Shown here piece after piece: positions 17,013-25,822 of a stretch of 64,000 nt of DNA. The notes under the pieces were generated by a model, which was not told where the DNA came from, did no database searches, and saw nothing but the letters and a program-made list of their open reading frames with translations. The stretch spans positions 248,001 through 312,000 of the forward strand of contig NZ_FNBE01000003.1 of the NCBI RefSeq assembly GCF_900102195.1, written 5' to 3'. The DNA comes from Pseudonocardia oroxyli (GTDB taxonomy: Bacteria; Actinomycetota; Actinomycetes; Mycobacteriales; Pseudonocardiaceae). The position numbers and the translations under genes are program-made. Position 1 is the stretch's first letter. Each line of letters opens with the position of its first letter.

Positions 17013-18397
17013 CCACCCCCCATCCCGTGAGTGGCGATGGTCGCCAGGGCGACCATCGCCGCTCACGGGTGGGGGTGGTCGGCGGCGGGCTCGCGGGGCA
17101 GGCCGCCGCGCTCGCGCTCGCGGACGCGGGGGCGCACGTCGTGCTGCTGGAGGCCCGGGCCCGGCTCGGCGGGGTCGCCGGGTCCTTCCGCCGCGGCGAC
17201 CTCGACGTCGACACCGGACAGCACGTCTTCCTGCGGTGTTGCACCGCCTACCGCCGCTTCCTGCACCGGATCGGCGCCGAGCACCTCGTCACGCTGCAGG
17301 ACCGCCTCGACATCGCCGTCCGCTCGCCGACCCGGAGCGCCCGGCTGCGCCGCAGCACGCTCCCCGCGCCCCTGCACCTCGCGGGCGCGCTGCTGCGGTA
17401 CGGGCACCTGAGCCCACGCGAGCGCCTCGGGCTGGTCCGCGCCGCCCTCGCGCTGGGGCGTGTCGACCGGGACGACCCGGCCGTGGACGCGGTCTCCTTC
17501 GGCGCCTGGCTCGCCGCCCACGGGCAGGGCGCGCGGGCGGTCGACGTGCTCTGGGACGTCGTCGGCATCGCCACCCTCAACGCCCGCGCCCAGGACGCCT
17601 CGCTCGCCCTCGCCGCCACCGTCTTCCAGCTCGGCCTGCTCGACCGCGCGGACGCGGGGGACATCGGCTGGGCCACCGCCCCGCTCGGCGCCCTGCACGA
17701 CGACGCCGCACACCGCGCGCTGACCGCGGCCGGCGTCGAGATCCGCCGGTCCACCAAGGTCGCGGGGCTCCGCCGCGCGGGCGGGGCCTGGCTGATCGAG
17801 ACCGGCGCCGGGGAGGAGACCGCGGTGGACCGCGTCGTCGTGGCCGTCCCGCCCGCGGCCGCGGTGCGGATCCTGCCCGCGGGGACGGTGCAGGACGACC
17901 TGGGCACCACGCCGATCGTCAACGTCCACGTGGTCTACGACCGGCGGGTCCTCGCGGAACCGTTCGTCGCGGGCGTCGACAGCCCGGTGCAGTGGGTGTT
18001 CGACCGGACGGCTCAGTCGGGCGCGGCGGCGGTGTTCGGCCCGGCGGCGCAGTACCTGGCCGTCTCGCTGTCCGCGGCGAACGACCTCCTCCCCCGCACC
18101 GCCCAGGAGCTGCGGGAACACTTCGTCCCAGCGCTGGCGGCGCTGCTGCCCGCGGCCCGCGACGCACGGGTGCTGGAGTCCTTCGTCACCCGCGAGCCGC
18201 ACGCCACCTTCCGCGGCGCCCCGGGCCAGGCGGCGCGGCGCTCCGGGCCCCGCACCGCCCACCCGGGCCTCTACCTGGCGGGCGCGTGGACCGCCACCGG
18301 CTGGCCGGCGACCATGGAGGGCGCCGTCCGTTCCGGTGCGCACGCCGCCGAGGCACTCCTGCAGACCGACCGAGTGGACGTGGAGGTTCCCGCATGA
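17009..18397 (+). CDS. hpnE: HpnE, hydroxysqualene dehydroxylase (FAD-dependent amine-oxidase family)
   Basis: 462 residues if started at GTG 17009, which overlaps the hpnD stop. The FAD-binding motif VGVVGGGLAGQAAALALAD begins only at residue about 21, then EARARLGGVAGSF and the C-terminal LYLAGAWTATGWPATMEGA. HpnE reduces hydroxysqualene to squalene. Oddly, residues about 6-20 are encoded by a 44-bp palindromic repeat (17025-17068) also found between genes elsewhere in this window, so the native start may be GTG 17069 or 17075 with the repeat as leader, or the repeat has been absorbed as an N-terminal extension. Confidence 0.9.
   Translation: MTTPHPVSGDGRQGDHRRSRVGVVGGGLAGQAAALALADAGAHVVLLEARARLGGVAGSFRRGDLDVDTGQHVFLRCCTAYRRFLHRIGAEHLVTLQDRLDIAVRSPTRSARLRRSTLPAPLHLAGALLRYGHLSPRERLGLVRAALALGRVDRDDPAVDAVSFGAWLAAHGQGARAVDVLWDVVGIATLNARAQDASLALAATVFQLGLLDRADAGDIGWATAPLGALHDDAAHRALTAAGVEIRRSTKVAGLRRAGGAWLIETGAGEETAVDRVVVAVPPAAAVRILPAGTVQDDLGTTPIVNVHVVYDRRVLAEPFVAGVDSPVQWVFDRTAQSGAAAVFGPAAQYLAVSLSAANDLLPRTAQELREHFVPALAALLPAARDARVLESFVTREPHATFRGAPGQAARRSGPRTAHPGLYLAGAWTATGWPATMEGAVRSGAHAAEALLQTDRVDVEVPA
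17025..17068. repeat. Palindromic repeat family B, copy 1 (inside hpnE start)
   Basis: 44-bp palindrome with 21-bp arms beginning CCGTGAGTGGCGATGGTCGC and a 2-base AG loop; one arm mismatch. The same element occurs at 52111-52154 and 57072-57115. Here it lies between the overlapping hpnD stop/hpnE GTG and the FAD-binding motif, and reads through in frame as [15 protein letters not shown]. Confidence 0.9.
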
Positions 18398-19470
18398 GCA
18401 CCCCCGACACCGTGACCGTGGACGGACCCGGCCTCCGCGACGACCCGTCCCGACCCGGACCGGTCGACGTCCCGGCGCTGCTGGCCCACTCCCGCGAGAC
18501 GGTCGGCCCGGCACTGCGCGCGGCGGTGGCCCGGCTGGACGTCTCCAGCCGCGAGCAGGCCGAGTACCACCTGGGCTGGGTCGAGGCAGACGGCTCACCG
18601 GGCCGCGGCGGCGGCAAGGCGGTCCGGCCCGCGCTCGCGCTGCTCTCGGCGGCCGCGGCCGGGGCTCCCGCGGAGACCGGGCTGGCGGGCGCCGTGGCCG
18701 TCGAGCTGGTGCACAACTTCTCCCTGGTCCACGACGACCTGATGGACGGCGACCGGGAACGCCGCCACCGCCCCACCGTCTGGGCCCGCTGGGGGGCCGC
18801 GAGCGCGATCCTGTGCGGCGACGGGCTGCTGACGCTGGCGACCGAGGTCCTGTTGGAGGACCGCTCCCCGCACGCGGCGGCGGCGGCGCGCCTGGTCGCC
18901 GTCACCACCCGGGAGCTGATCCGGGGCCAGGCCGAGGACGTGGCGTTCGAGCGGCGCGCGGACGTCGGCGTGGACGAGTGCCTCACGATGGCCGCGGGCA
19001 AGACCGGCTCGCTGCTGGCCACCAGCGCGGCGATCGGGGCGGTGCTGGCGGGTGCCCCGACGGCGGCGGTCCGGGGGCTGTCGGACTACGGGATGGCCGT
19101 CGGGATGGCGTTCCAGCTGGTCGACGACCTGCTGGGGATCTGGGGCGACCCCGCGGTGACCGGCAAGCCGGTGCTGTCGGACCTGCGCTCGCGCAAGAAG
19201 TCCCTGCCCGTCACCTTCGCGGTGCAGCGCGGGGGCGCGGCGGGCCGCGAGCTCGCCGCGTGGCTCGCGCACACCGGCGAGCAGACAGACGCCGAGCTGC
19301 GGGCCGCCGCGGACCTCGTGGAGCGGGGCGGCGGCCGGGAGTGGGCAGGCGCCGAGGCCCGACGCCGGATGGTCGCCGCCGAACGGGCCCTCGCCGGTGC
19401 GGGCCTCGCCGCCGGACCGCACGCCGAGCTGCTCGCGCTGGGCCACCACCTGATCGACAGGGAGTTCTGA
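18394..19470 (+). CDS. Polyprenyl (farnesyl/geranylgeranyl-type) diphosphate synthase
   Basis: 358 residues from ATG 18394, overlapping the hpnE stop. Trans-isoprenyl diphosphate synthase with the first Asp-rich motif DDLMD at residues 114-118 preceded by ELVHNFSLVH, and the second DDLLGIWGD from residue 244; GGGKAVRPAL is the substrate Lys/Arg region. Its place between hpnE and shc suggests it supplies farnesyl diphosphate to HpnD, although chain length cannot be set firmly from sequence. It abuts shc with a one-base overlap (TGATG). Confidence 0.9.
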   Translation: MSTPDTVTVDGPGLRDDPSRPGPVDVPALLAHSRETVGPALRAAVARLDVSSREQAEYHLGWVEADGSPGRGGGKAVRPALALLSAAAAGAPAETGLAGAVAVELVHNFSLVHDDLMDGDRERRHRPTVWARWGAASAILCGDGLLTLATEVLLEDRSPHAAAAARLVAVTTRELIRGQAEDVAFERRADVGVDECLTMAAGKTGSLLATSAAIGAVLAGAPTAAVRGLSDYGMAVGMAFQLVDDLLGIWGDPAVTGKPVLSDLRSRKKSLPVTFAVQRGGAAGRELAAWLAHTGEQTDAELRAAADLVERGGGREWAGAEARRRMVAAERALAGAGLAAGPHAELLALGHHLIDREF

Positions 19471-21392
19471 TGACGCTCACCGCACCGGAGAGCCGCACCC
19501 CGTCCCGCACCGCCACCCGCACCCCGACCCGGACGGCCCGGGAGACGCTCGACGCCGCCGTCGGGTTCCTGCGGTCGATCCAGGACGAGCGCGGCTGGTG
19601 GCAGGGCGACCTCGAGACGAACGTGACCATGGACGCCGAGGACCTGCTGATGCGGGAGTTCCTCGGCATCCGCACCGCGGAGGAGACCGCCGAGGCGGCG
19701 CGCTGGATCCGCTCCCAGCAGCGCGCGGACGGGACCTGGGCGACCTTCGCGGGCGGTCCCGGGGACCTCTCGACGACGATCGAGGCCTGGGTCGCGCTGC
19801 GGTTGGCCGGGGATCCGGCGGACGCCCCCCACCTGCGCCGCGCCGAGGAGTTCGTCCGCGAGGAGGGCGGGATCGAGCGGTCCCGGGTGTTCACCCGGAT
19901 CTGGCTGGCCCTGTTCGGGCTCTGGTCCTGGGACGACCTGCCGAACATGCCTCCCGAGCTGATCTTCCTGCCGCCGTGGTTCCCGCTCAACGTCTACGAC
20001 TGGTCCTGCTGGGCCCGCCAGACCGTCGTGCCGCTGACCATCGTCGCCACGCTGAAGCCGGTGCGGCCGCTGCCCTTCGGGGTCGACGCGCTGCGGACGG
20101 GCACCGCGCCGGAGCCCTTCGCGAAGCCCTGGACCTGGGCGGGCGCCTTCCAGCGGCTCGACGTGGGGCTGCACGCCTACGCCCGCAAGCCGGTCGGGCC
20201 GCTGCGGCGGCTCGCGATGCGCCGCGGCGCCGAGTGGATCCTGGCCCGCCAGGAGGCCGACGGCAGCTGGGGCGGCATCCAGCCGCCGTGGGTGTACTCG
20301 CTGATCGCGCTGCACCTGCTCGGCTACCCGCTCGACCATCCCGCGATGAAGGCGGGCATCGCCGGGTTCGACCGGTTCCTCGTGCGCAAGGAGACCCCCG
20401 AGGGGACCACCCGCATGCTGGAGGCCTGCCAGTCCCCGGTGTGGGACACCTGCCTGGCGGTGACCGCATTGCTGGACGCCGGCGTCCCCGCCGACGACCC
20501 CGACGTCGTCCGGGCCGCGACCTGGCTGCTCGACGAGGAGGTCCAGGGGGTCCGCGGGGACTGGGCGGTGCGCCGCCCGGACCTGCCGGTCGGCGGGTGG
20601 GCCTTCGAGTTCGACAACGACGGCTACCCCGACACCGACGACACCGCCGAGGTCGTGCTGGCGCTGCGCCGGGTCGCCGGGGTGCCCGTCGAGGACGCGG
20701 TCGCGCGCGGGATCGCGTGGACGGTCGGCATGCAGTCCGCAGACGGCGGGTGGGGCGCGTTCGACGCCGACAACACCCGCGAGCTCGTCACCAAGCTGCC
20801 GTTCTGCGACTTCGGCGCGGTGATCGACCCGCCGTCCGCGGACGTCACGGCGCACGTGGTCGAGATGCTCGCGCACAGCGGCCTGACCGGCACCGAGGCC
20901 TGCGACCGGGGGGTCCGTTGGCTGCTCGCGCACCAGGAGCCGGACGGCTCCTGGTTCGGCCGCTGGGGCACCAACCACGTCTACGGCACCGGCGGGGTGG
21001 TCCCGGCGCTGGTCGCGGCGGGCGTGTCCCGCCACGACCCGGCGATCCGGCGCGCGGTGCGGTGGCTGGCGCGGATGCAGAACCCCGACGGCGGCTGGGG
21101 CGAGGACATCCGCTCCTACGAGGACCCGGCGTGGCGCGGGCGGGGCGAGTCCACGGCGTCCCAGACGGCGTGGGGGTTGCTCGCGCTCGTCGCCGCGGGC
21201 GAGGCGGACTCGCCGCAGGCCCGCCGCGCGGTCCGGTTCCTGATGGACACCCAGCTCCCCGACGGCAGCTGGGAGGAGGAGCCGTACACGGGCACCGGCT
21301 TCCCCGGCGCCTTCTACATCCGCTACCGGCTCTACCGGATGACCTTCCCGGTCAGCGCGCTCGGCCGCTGGGTGCAGGAGGTGGGCGAATGA
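19470..21392 (+). CDS. shc: Squalene-hopene cyclase
   Basis: 640 residues from ATG 19470. The catalytic protonating motif is DTDDT (Asp388-Asp391). QW repeats are visible as QEADGSWGGIQPPW, QSADGGWGAF, QEPDGSWFGRWG, QNPDGGWGE and QLPDGSWEEEPY. It cyclises squalene to hopene/hopanol at the membrane. Length is normal for bacterial enzymes. The N-terminus has a Thr/Arg-Thr rich leader before the first helix (TARETLDAAVGFLRSIQ). The stop overlaps the next gene (ATGA). Confidence 0.95.
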   Translation: MTLTAPESRTPSRTATRTPTRTARETLDAAVGFLRSIQDERGWWQGDLETNVTMDAEDLLMREFLGIRTAEETAEAARWIRSQQRADGTWATFAGGPGDLSTTIEAWVALRLAGDPADAPHLRRAEEFVREEGGIERSRVFTRIWLALFGLWSWDDLPNMPPELIFLPPWFPLNVYDWSCWARQTVVPLTIVATLKPVRPLPFGVDALRTGTAPEPFAKPWTWAGAFQRLDVGLHAYARKPVGPLRRLAMRRGAEWILARQEADGSWGGIQPPWVYSLIALHLLGYPLDHPAMKAGIAGFDRFLVRKETPEGTTRMLEACQSPVWDTCLAVTALLDAGVPADDPDVVRAATWLLDEEVQGVRGDWAVRRPDLPVGGWAFEFDNDGYPDTDDTAEVVLALRRVAGVPVEDAVARGIAWTVGMQSADGGWGAFDADNTRELVTKLPFCDFGAVIDPPSADVTAHVVEMLAHSGLTGTEACDRGVRWLLAHQEPDGSWFGRWGTNHVYGTGGVVPALVAAGVSRHDPAIRRAVRWLARMQNPDGGWGEDIRSYEDPAWRGRGESTASQTAWGLLALVAAGEADSPQARRAVRFLMDTQLPDGSWEEEPYTGTGFPGAFYIRYRLYRMTFPVSALGRWVQEVGE

Positions 21393-22915
21393 GCGCCCCG
21401 CTCGGTGCCGTGGGGCTCGCGCCCCCGGTCGTCTGCGCCCCGCTCGCGGTCGAGCAGGTGGCGCTGCGCGGCCTCGCCGCGTCCGCGCGGGTGGTGCGGA
21501 CCGGGTTCGGGCCCGTGCGGTCGGCCGCGGCCGCGCGGTGGATCGGTTCCGCGGGCCCCCGGCCCGTGCTGGTCGCGGGTGTGGCCGGAGCGCTGACCGA
21601 GGGTGTCCGGCCGGGCGACCTCGTGGTCGCCTCCGAGATCCACTTCACCGACTTCCGCGCGCCCGTCCCGATCCCCACCGCCGCGGCCCTGGCGGGGGCG
21701 CTGCGCCGGTCCGGGCTCACCGTGCACCTGGGGCCGATCGTCTCCTCGCCGACCGTCGTCGACGGCGCCCGACGGACGGAGCTCGGCCGCGAGGGCCACC
21801 TCGCCGTGGACATGGAGTCCGGCTGGCTGGCCGAGGCGGCGGCGGGCGGGCCGTTCGCGGTCGTCCGGGCGATCGTGGACACCCCCGACACCCCCCTGGT
21901 CACGCCCGGGACCGTCACCCGCGGCTTCACGGCGCTGCGGGCCCTGCGCCGGGCCGCCCCCGTGCTGGGCGACTGGTTCGCGGCCGTGCGGCCGCGCGAG
22001 GTCGTGCTCGCCGAGCCGCGGAGCTTCTGCGCGGGCGTCGAGCGGGCGATCGACATCGTGGACCGCGCGCTCGACCGCTACGGCGCCCCCGTCTACGTGC
22101 GCAGGCAGATCGTGCACAACGCCCACGTCGTCCGCAGGCTCACCGAGCGCGGCGCGGTGTTCGTCGAGGAGCTCGACGAGGTGCCCGCCGGAGCGCACGC
22201 CGTGCTGGCCGCGCACGGCGTGTCGCCCGCGGTCCGGGCGCAGGCCGAAGAGCGGGAGCTCGCCGTCATCGACGCGACGTGCCCGCTGGTGGCGAAGGTG
22301 CACGCCGAGGTCAAACGGCACGTGGGCCGCGGCGAGACCGTCCTGCTCATCGGGCACGCCGACCACGAGGAGGTCGAGGGCACGGTGGGCGAGGCGCCCG
22401 CGGACGTCGTCGTGGTCGAGGACGAGGCGATGGCGCGCACGCTGACCGTCCCGGACCCGGACCGCGTCGCCTACGCCATGCAGACCACCCTCGCCGTGGA
22501 CGAGGCCGAGCGGATCGCCGACGTGCTGCGCGCCCGGTTCCCCGCCATCGGCAGGCCCCGCCGGGACGACATCTGCTACGCCACCACGAACCGCCAGCGC
22601 GCCGTCCGCGCGGTGGCCGCCGACGTCGACCTCGTCATCGTCGTCGGCTCGGAGAACTCGTCGAACTCGCGGCGGCTGGCCGAGGTGGCAGGCCGCTCCG
22701 GGGTCCCCGCCCACCTCGTCGACGACGTCGGCGAGATCGACCTCGGCTGGCTCCCCGGAGCGGCGCGGGTCGGGGTCAGCGCGGGGGCGTCCGCGCCCCC
22801 GGAGCTGGTCGACGAGGTCGTCGCCTTCCTGTCCGCCCTGGGCCCGGCCGCCGTCACCACGCGGACGACCGGCACCGAGGACGTCGTCTTCACGCTTCCC
22901 AAGGAGGTCCTCTAG
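21389..22915 (+). CDS. HpnG nucleosidase fused to IspH (HMBPP reductase)
   Basis: One uninterrupted 508-residue frame from ATG 21389. Residues 1-199 are a purine-phosphorylase/nucleosidase-like domain (VAGVAGALTEGVRPGDLVVA, VDMESGWLAEAA), matching HpnG, which removes adenine from adenosylhopane. Residues about 200-508 are a full IspH, the 4Fe-4S enzyme making IPP and DMAPP at the end of the MEP pathway, with its three cluster cysteines at 214 (SFCAGVERA), 298 (DATCPLV) and 396 (ICYATTN), spaced 84 and 98 as in known IspH. No stop or ribosome site separates the domains; an internal GTG at 21986 could give free IspH. It overlaps shc and is tightly followed by hpnH. Confidence 0.9.
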   Translation: MSAPLGAVGLAPPVVCAPLAVEQVALRGLAASARVVRTGFGPVRSAAAARWIGSAGPRPVLVAGVAGALTEGVRPGDLVVASEIHFTDFRAPVPIPTAAALAGALRRSGLTVHLGPIVSSPTVVDGARRTELGREGHLAVDMESGWLAEAAAGGPFAVVRAIVDTPDTPLVTPGTVTRGFTALRALRRAAPVLGDWFAAVRPREVVLAEPRSFCAGVERAIDIVDRALDRYGAPVYVRRQIVHNAHVVRRLTERGAVFVEELDEVPAGAHAVLAAHGVSPAVRAQAEERELAVIDATCPLVAKVHAEVKRHVGRGETVLLIGHADHEEVEGTVGEAPADVVVVEDEAMARTLTVPDPDRVAYAMQTTLAVDEAERIADVLRARFPAIGRPRRDDICYATTNRQRAVRAVAADVDLVIVVGSENSSNSRRLAEVAGRSGVPAHLVDDVGEIDLGWLPGAARVGVSAGASAPPELVDEVVAFLSALGPAAVTTRTTGTEDVVFTLPKEVL

Positions 22916-23919
22916 TGGGCATGCCGATGCGCCAGTCCATCCGACTCGGCACGTATCTGATGAAGCAGAAGATCAAGCGCGTGGACAAGTTCCCGCTCCT
23001 GGTGGAGCTGGAGCCGCTGTTCGCCTGCAACCTCAAGTGCAACGGCTGCGGGAAGATCCAGCAGCCCGCGCACCTGCTCAAGCAGCGGATGCCGGTCGAG
23101 CAGGCCGTGAACGCGATCGTCGAGAGCGGGGCGCCGATGGTGTCCATCGCGGGTGGCGAGCCGCTCATGCACAAGGAGATGGACGTGATCGTCCAGCGGC
23201 TGCTGGACCTCGACAAGATCGTCTTCCTATGCACCAACGCGGTGCTGCTGCCCAAGCACCTGCACCGCTTCACCCCCCACAAGAACTTCGCGTGGATGGT
23301 GCACATCGACGGGCTGCGCGAGCGGCACGACGAGTCGGTGAGCAAGGAGGGCGTGTTCGACCAGGCGGTCGAGGCGATCCGGATGGCCAAGGAGGCCGGG
23401 TTCCGGGTCAACACCAACACCACGTTCTTCGACACCGACACCCCGCAGGACGTCATCGACGTCCTCGACTACCTCAACGACGAGCTCGGCGTGGACCTGA
23501 TGCAGATCTCGCCCGGCTACGCCTACGAGAAGGCCCCCGACCAGGAGCACTTCCTGGGCGTGCAGCAGACCCGGGAGCTGTTCAAGAAGGCCTTCGGGGA
23601 CGGCCGCCGCAAGAAGTGGCGGCTCAACCACTCGCCGGTGTTCCTGGACTTCCTGGAGGGGAGGGTCGACCTGGACTGCACGGCGTGGGCGATCCCGTCG
23701 TACTCGCTGCTGGGCTGGCAGAAGCCCTGCTACCTGCTCGACGACGGGCACGTGAAGACCTACCGGGAGCTCGTCGAGGGCACCGACTGGGAGGCCTACG
23801 GGCGCGGCAAGGACGAGCGCTGCGCGAACTGCATGGCGCACTGCGGGTACGAGCCGTCCGCGGTGATGGCGACCATGGGGTCGCTGCGGGAGTCCATCCG
23901 GGCGGCCGTGAGCGTCTGA
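22915..23919 (+). CDS. hpnH: HpnH, adenosylhopane synthase (radical SAM)
   Basis: 334 residues from GTG 22915, with AAGGAGG about 8 bases upstream and a one-base overlap with the preceding stop. The radical-SAM cluster motif CNLKCNGC has cysteines at 38, 42 and 45; SIAGGEPLMHKE is the GGEP-type SAM-binding strand. A C-terminal cysteine group (ERCANCMAHCGYEPSAV) is characteristic of HpnH. It joins the adenosyl radical to the hopene side chain, the first step to extended hopanoids, after which HpnG removes adenine. Last gene of the hopanoid operon. Confidence 0.95.
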   Translation: MGMPMRQSIRLGTYLMKQKIKRVDKFPLLVELEPLFACNLKCNGCGKIQQPAHLLKQRMPVEQAVNAIVESGAPMVSIAGGEPLMHKEMDVIVQRLLDLDKIVFLCTNAVLLPKHLHRFTPHKNFAWMVHIDGLRERHDESVSKEGVFDQAVEAIRMAKEAGFRVNTNTTFFDTDTPQDVIDVLDYLNDELGVDLMQISPGYAYEKAPDQEHFLGVQQTRELFKKAFGDGRRKKWRLNHSPVFLDFLEGRVDLDCTAWAIPSYSLLGWQKPCYLLDDGHVKTYRELVEGTDWEAYGRGKDERCANCMAHCGYEPSAVMATMGSLRESIRAAVSV

Positions 23920-23920
23920 T

Positions 23921-23995
23921 GGGGGTAACGGTCCGGGGCGTCACGGCGAGCACACATCGGGCACCGATGCCGTTATCTCCCCGTGACCCGGACCG
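23921..23995 (+). promoter_or_regulatory. Nested, mutually exclusive hairpins after hpnH
   Basis: A 15-bp stem pairs 23929-23946 with 23981-23995 (CCGTGACCCGGACCG on the right), leaving a 3-base bulge. A perfect small hairpin CATCGG-gca-CCGATG lies inside at 23955-23969. An alternative stem pairs GGGGGTAACGG (23921-23931) with 23970-23982 and cannot form at the same time as the first. A -10-like TACACT follows at 23997-24002. It could be the operon terminator, an attenuator, or an operator for the next gene. Confidence 0.55.
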
Positions 23996-24054
23996 CTACA
24001 CTTCCGGCACTGCCACGCCCCCACTGCACAGGACTGGGCCCGATAAGGATGTGC

Positions 24055-24720
24055 ATGCCGGACCACCGCACGCTGATCCACCTCCCGTCGCTCGGGTCAC
24101 TCGTGCGCCACGCGGGCCGTCCCCTGCTGGAATCCACGCTGATCCCGCTGGCCCTGTTCTGGATCCTGTTCACCCACGCGGGGTTCGACGCCGGGGTCAT
24201 CGGCGCGCTGTGCTGGTCCGGCCTGGCGATCGGGCGGCGACTGGTGCTGCGCCGCAAGGTCCCCGCCGTCCTCTGGCTGACGACGACGCTGCTGGTGGTC
24301 CGCACCGCCGTCGGGCTGTGGACGCACTCGGCCTTCCTGTACTTCCTGCAGCCCACGGTGCAGAACTTCGTGTTCGCCGGGCTGCTGGTCCTCACCCTCG
24401 GGCTGAAGCAGCCGCTGCTCGCCCGGCTGGCGGACGACTTCTGCGCCTTCCCGGACGCGCTCACCGAGCACCCCACGATGAAGAGCTTCTTCCGGAAGGT
24501 CTCGCTGCTGTGGGCCGCGGTCTTCCTGGTCAACGGGGTGACCACGCTCGCGGTGCTGGCCACCCAGACCGTCGGGAGCTTCCTGATGGTGTCCACGGCG
24601 GGCAGCTACTCGCTGGTGGCGGTGGGCATCGGCGTCTCGCTGTGGTGGCTGCACCGCTCCATGAAGGGCGAGGGCTTCACGTTCCGCATGGGCGCCCCGC
24701 GCCCGCTGCGCGTGGGCTAG
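24055..24720 (+). CDS. VC0807-like integral membrane protein
   Basis: 221 residues from ATG 24055; AAGG lies 6 bases upstream, favouring it over ATG 24049. About six hydrophobic segments are seen (LLESTLIPLALFWILFTHAG; VIGALCWSGLAIG; LWLTTTLLVVRTAVGL; NFVFAGLLVLTLGL; LLWAAVFLVNGVTTLAVLA; YSLVAVGIGVSLWWL). The wording RPLLESTLIPLALF and LYFLQPTVQNF matches the VC0807-type membrane family, of unknown function. It follows the hopanoid operon after a structured intergenic region, so joint expression is uncertain. Confidence 0.72.
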   Translation: MPDHRTLIHLPSLGSLVRHAGRPLLESTLIPLALFWILFTHAGFDAGVIGALCWSGLAIGRRLVLRRKVPAVLWLTTTLLVVRTAVGLWTHSAFLYFLQPTVQNFVFAGLLVLTLGLKQPLLARLADDFCAFPDALTEHPTMKSFFRKVSLLWAAVFLVNGVTTLAVLATQTVGSFLMVSTAGSYSLVAVGIGVSLWWLHRSMKGEGFTFRMGAPRPLRVG

Positions 24721-24725
24721 CGGGT

Positions 24726-25817
24726 TCAGGACAGGCGCGTCGCGAGGGCGGTGAGCTCCTCGTCCAGGGTGTGCGCGCTGTAGGCACGAGCCCGCGCCGC
24801 CAGGGCCTCGCGCTCCTCGGGATGCGCGTGCAGCCTGCGGATGGTCGCGGTGACGTCCTCGGCGCGCGGGCAGACGACGCCCAGCCCGGCGGCCTCGGTC
24901 ATCCGGGCGCCCGCCACGCCGTGGCCCGGGACCGGCATCGCGAACAGCACCGGGGTGCCGACGGCGAGGGACTCGCTCGCGATCATGCCGCCCGCCGTGG
25001 TCAGGACCAGGTCCGCGGCCGTGACCAGCTCCGGGACCCGGTCGGTCCAGCCGAGCGCGGTCGCCCGGTCCCGCAGCCGGCGGCGCAGGCCCTCGTTGCG
25101 CCCGCACAGCACCACGATCTCCTCGGCACCGCCCGCGCGCACCGCGTCGACCACGCCCTCGAGCCCGCCGAACCCCAGCGATCCGCCCGTGACCAGCACC
25201 GTGAACGCGGACTCGGGCAGGCCGAGCGCGCGCCGCGCGGCGAGCCGGTCCCCCGGCTGGAACCGCCGGTCGACGGCGGGGGCCGCCACCCGGACGTCCG
25301 CCGCCGGTTCGATCCCCTCGGCCTGGGCGCGCGAGGCGGGCAGCAGGGTCCAGGTCTCGTCGACCCCCGCCCAGACCCAGAACGGGTGCACGGCGACGTC
25401 CGTGACCACCGCGACCGTGCGGGCCGAGAGCCGATCCCGGGCCCGCAGCCACGCGAGGCCGCCGGAGATCATCGGGTACGTCGAGACGACGAGGTCCGGG
25501 TGCTCGGCGCGCAGCAGCGGGGCCAGCGACCGGCCGAGCCGGGCGGCGGCGACCCGCTTGCAGAGCCGGGCGAAGCGCGGGTGCCGGACGAGCAGGTCGT
25601 AGCCCAGGCCGTAGAGCGCGGGCGCGACCCGCATGGTGGCGGCGTAGCTCGCCCGCAGCAGGCGGTCGCGCAGCGGCCCCGCGGTGCTCTCCACCTCGTG
25701 CACCTCGGCGCCGGGCCACCGCTCCCGCATCCGCGCCGCCAGCGCCCGCGCGGCGGCCACGTGCCCCTCCCCGACGGGCGCGCTCAGGACCAGAACCCGA
25801 CCCTCCACACTGGACAT
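24726..25817 (-). CDS. MGDG-synthase-type glycosyltransferase
   Basis: 363 residues from ATG 25817; GTG 25808, with AGGATG five bases upstream, is an alternative start. The N-terminus VLVLSAPVGEGHVAAARAL has the G-E-G-H lipid-acceptor motif of diacylglycerol glycosyltransferases. The C-terminal half has the GT28 UDP-sugar site (LVTGGSLGFGG, LVLTTAGGMIASESLAVGTP, PVPGH). It is likely a membrane-surface enzyme that adds a sugar to a lipid. A divergent paralogue begins only 5 bp away, so the two are probably controlled together. Donor and acceptor are unknown. Confidence 0.82.
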   Translation of the reverse strand: MSSVEGRVLVLSAPVGEGHVAAARALAARMRERWPGAEVHEVESTAGPLRDRLLRASYAATMRVAPALYGLGYDLLVRHPRFARLCKRVAAARLGRSLAPLLRAEHPDLVVSTYPMISGGLAWLRARDRLSARTVAVVTDVAVHPFWVWAGVDETWTLLPASRAQAEGIEPAADVRVAAPAVDRRFQPGDRLAARRALGLPESAFTVLVTGGSLGFGGLEGVVDAVRAGGAEEIVVLCGRNEGLRRRLRDRATALGWTDRVPELVTAADLVLTTAGGMIASESLAVGTPVLFAMPVPGHGVAGARMTEAAGLGVVCPRAEDVTATIRRLHAHPEEREALAARARAYSAHTLDEELTALATRLS

Positions 25818-25822
25818 CCTAC

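Noticed and set aside
21986..22915. Separate ispH gene or frameshift between hpnG and ispH
   Set aside because: The frame is continuous, there is no stop or ribosome site at the domain boundary; an internal start remains only a possibility.
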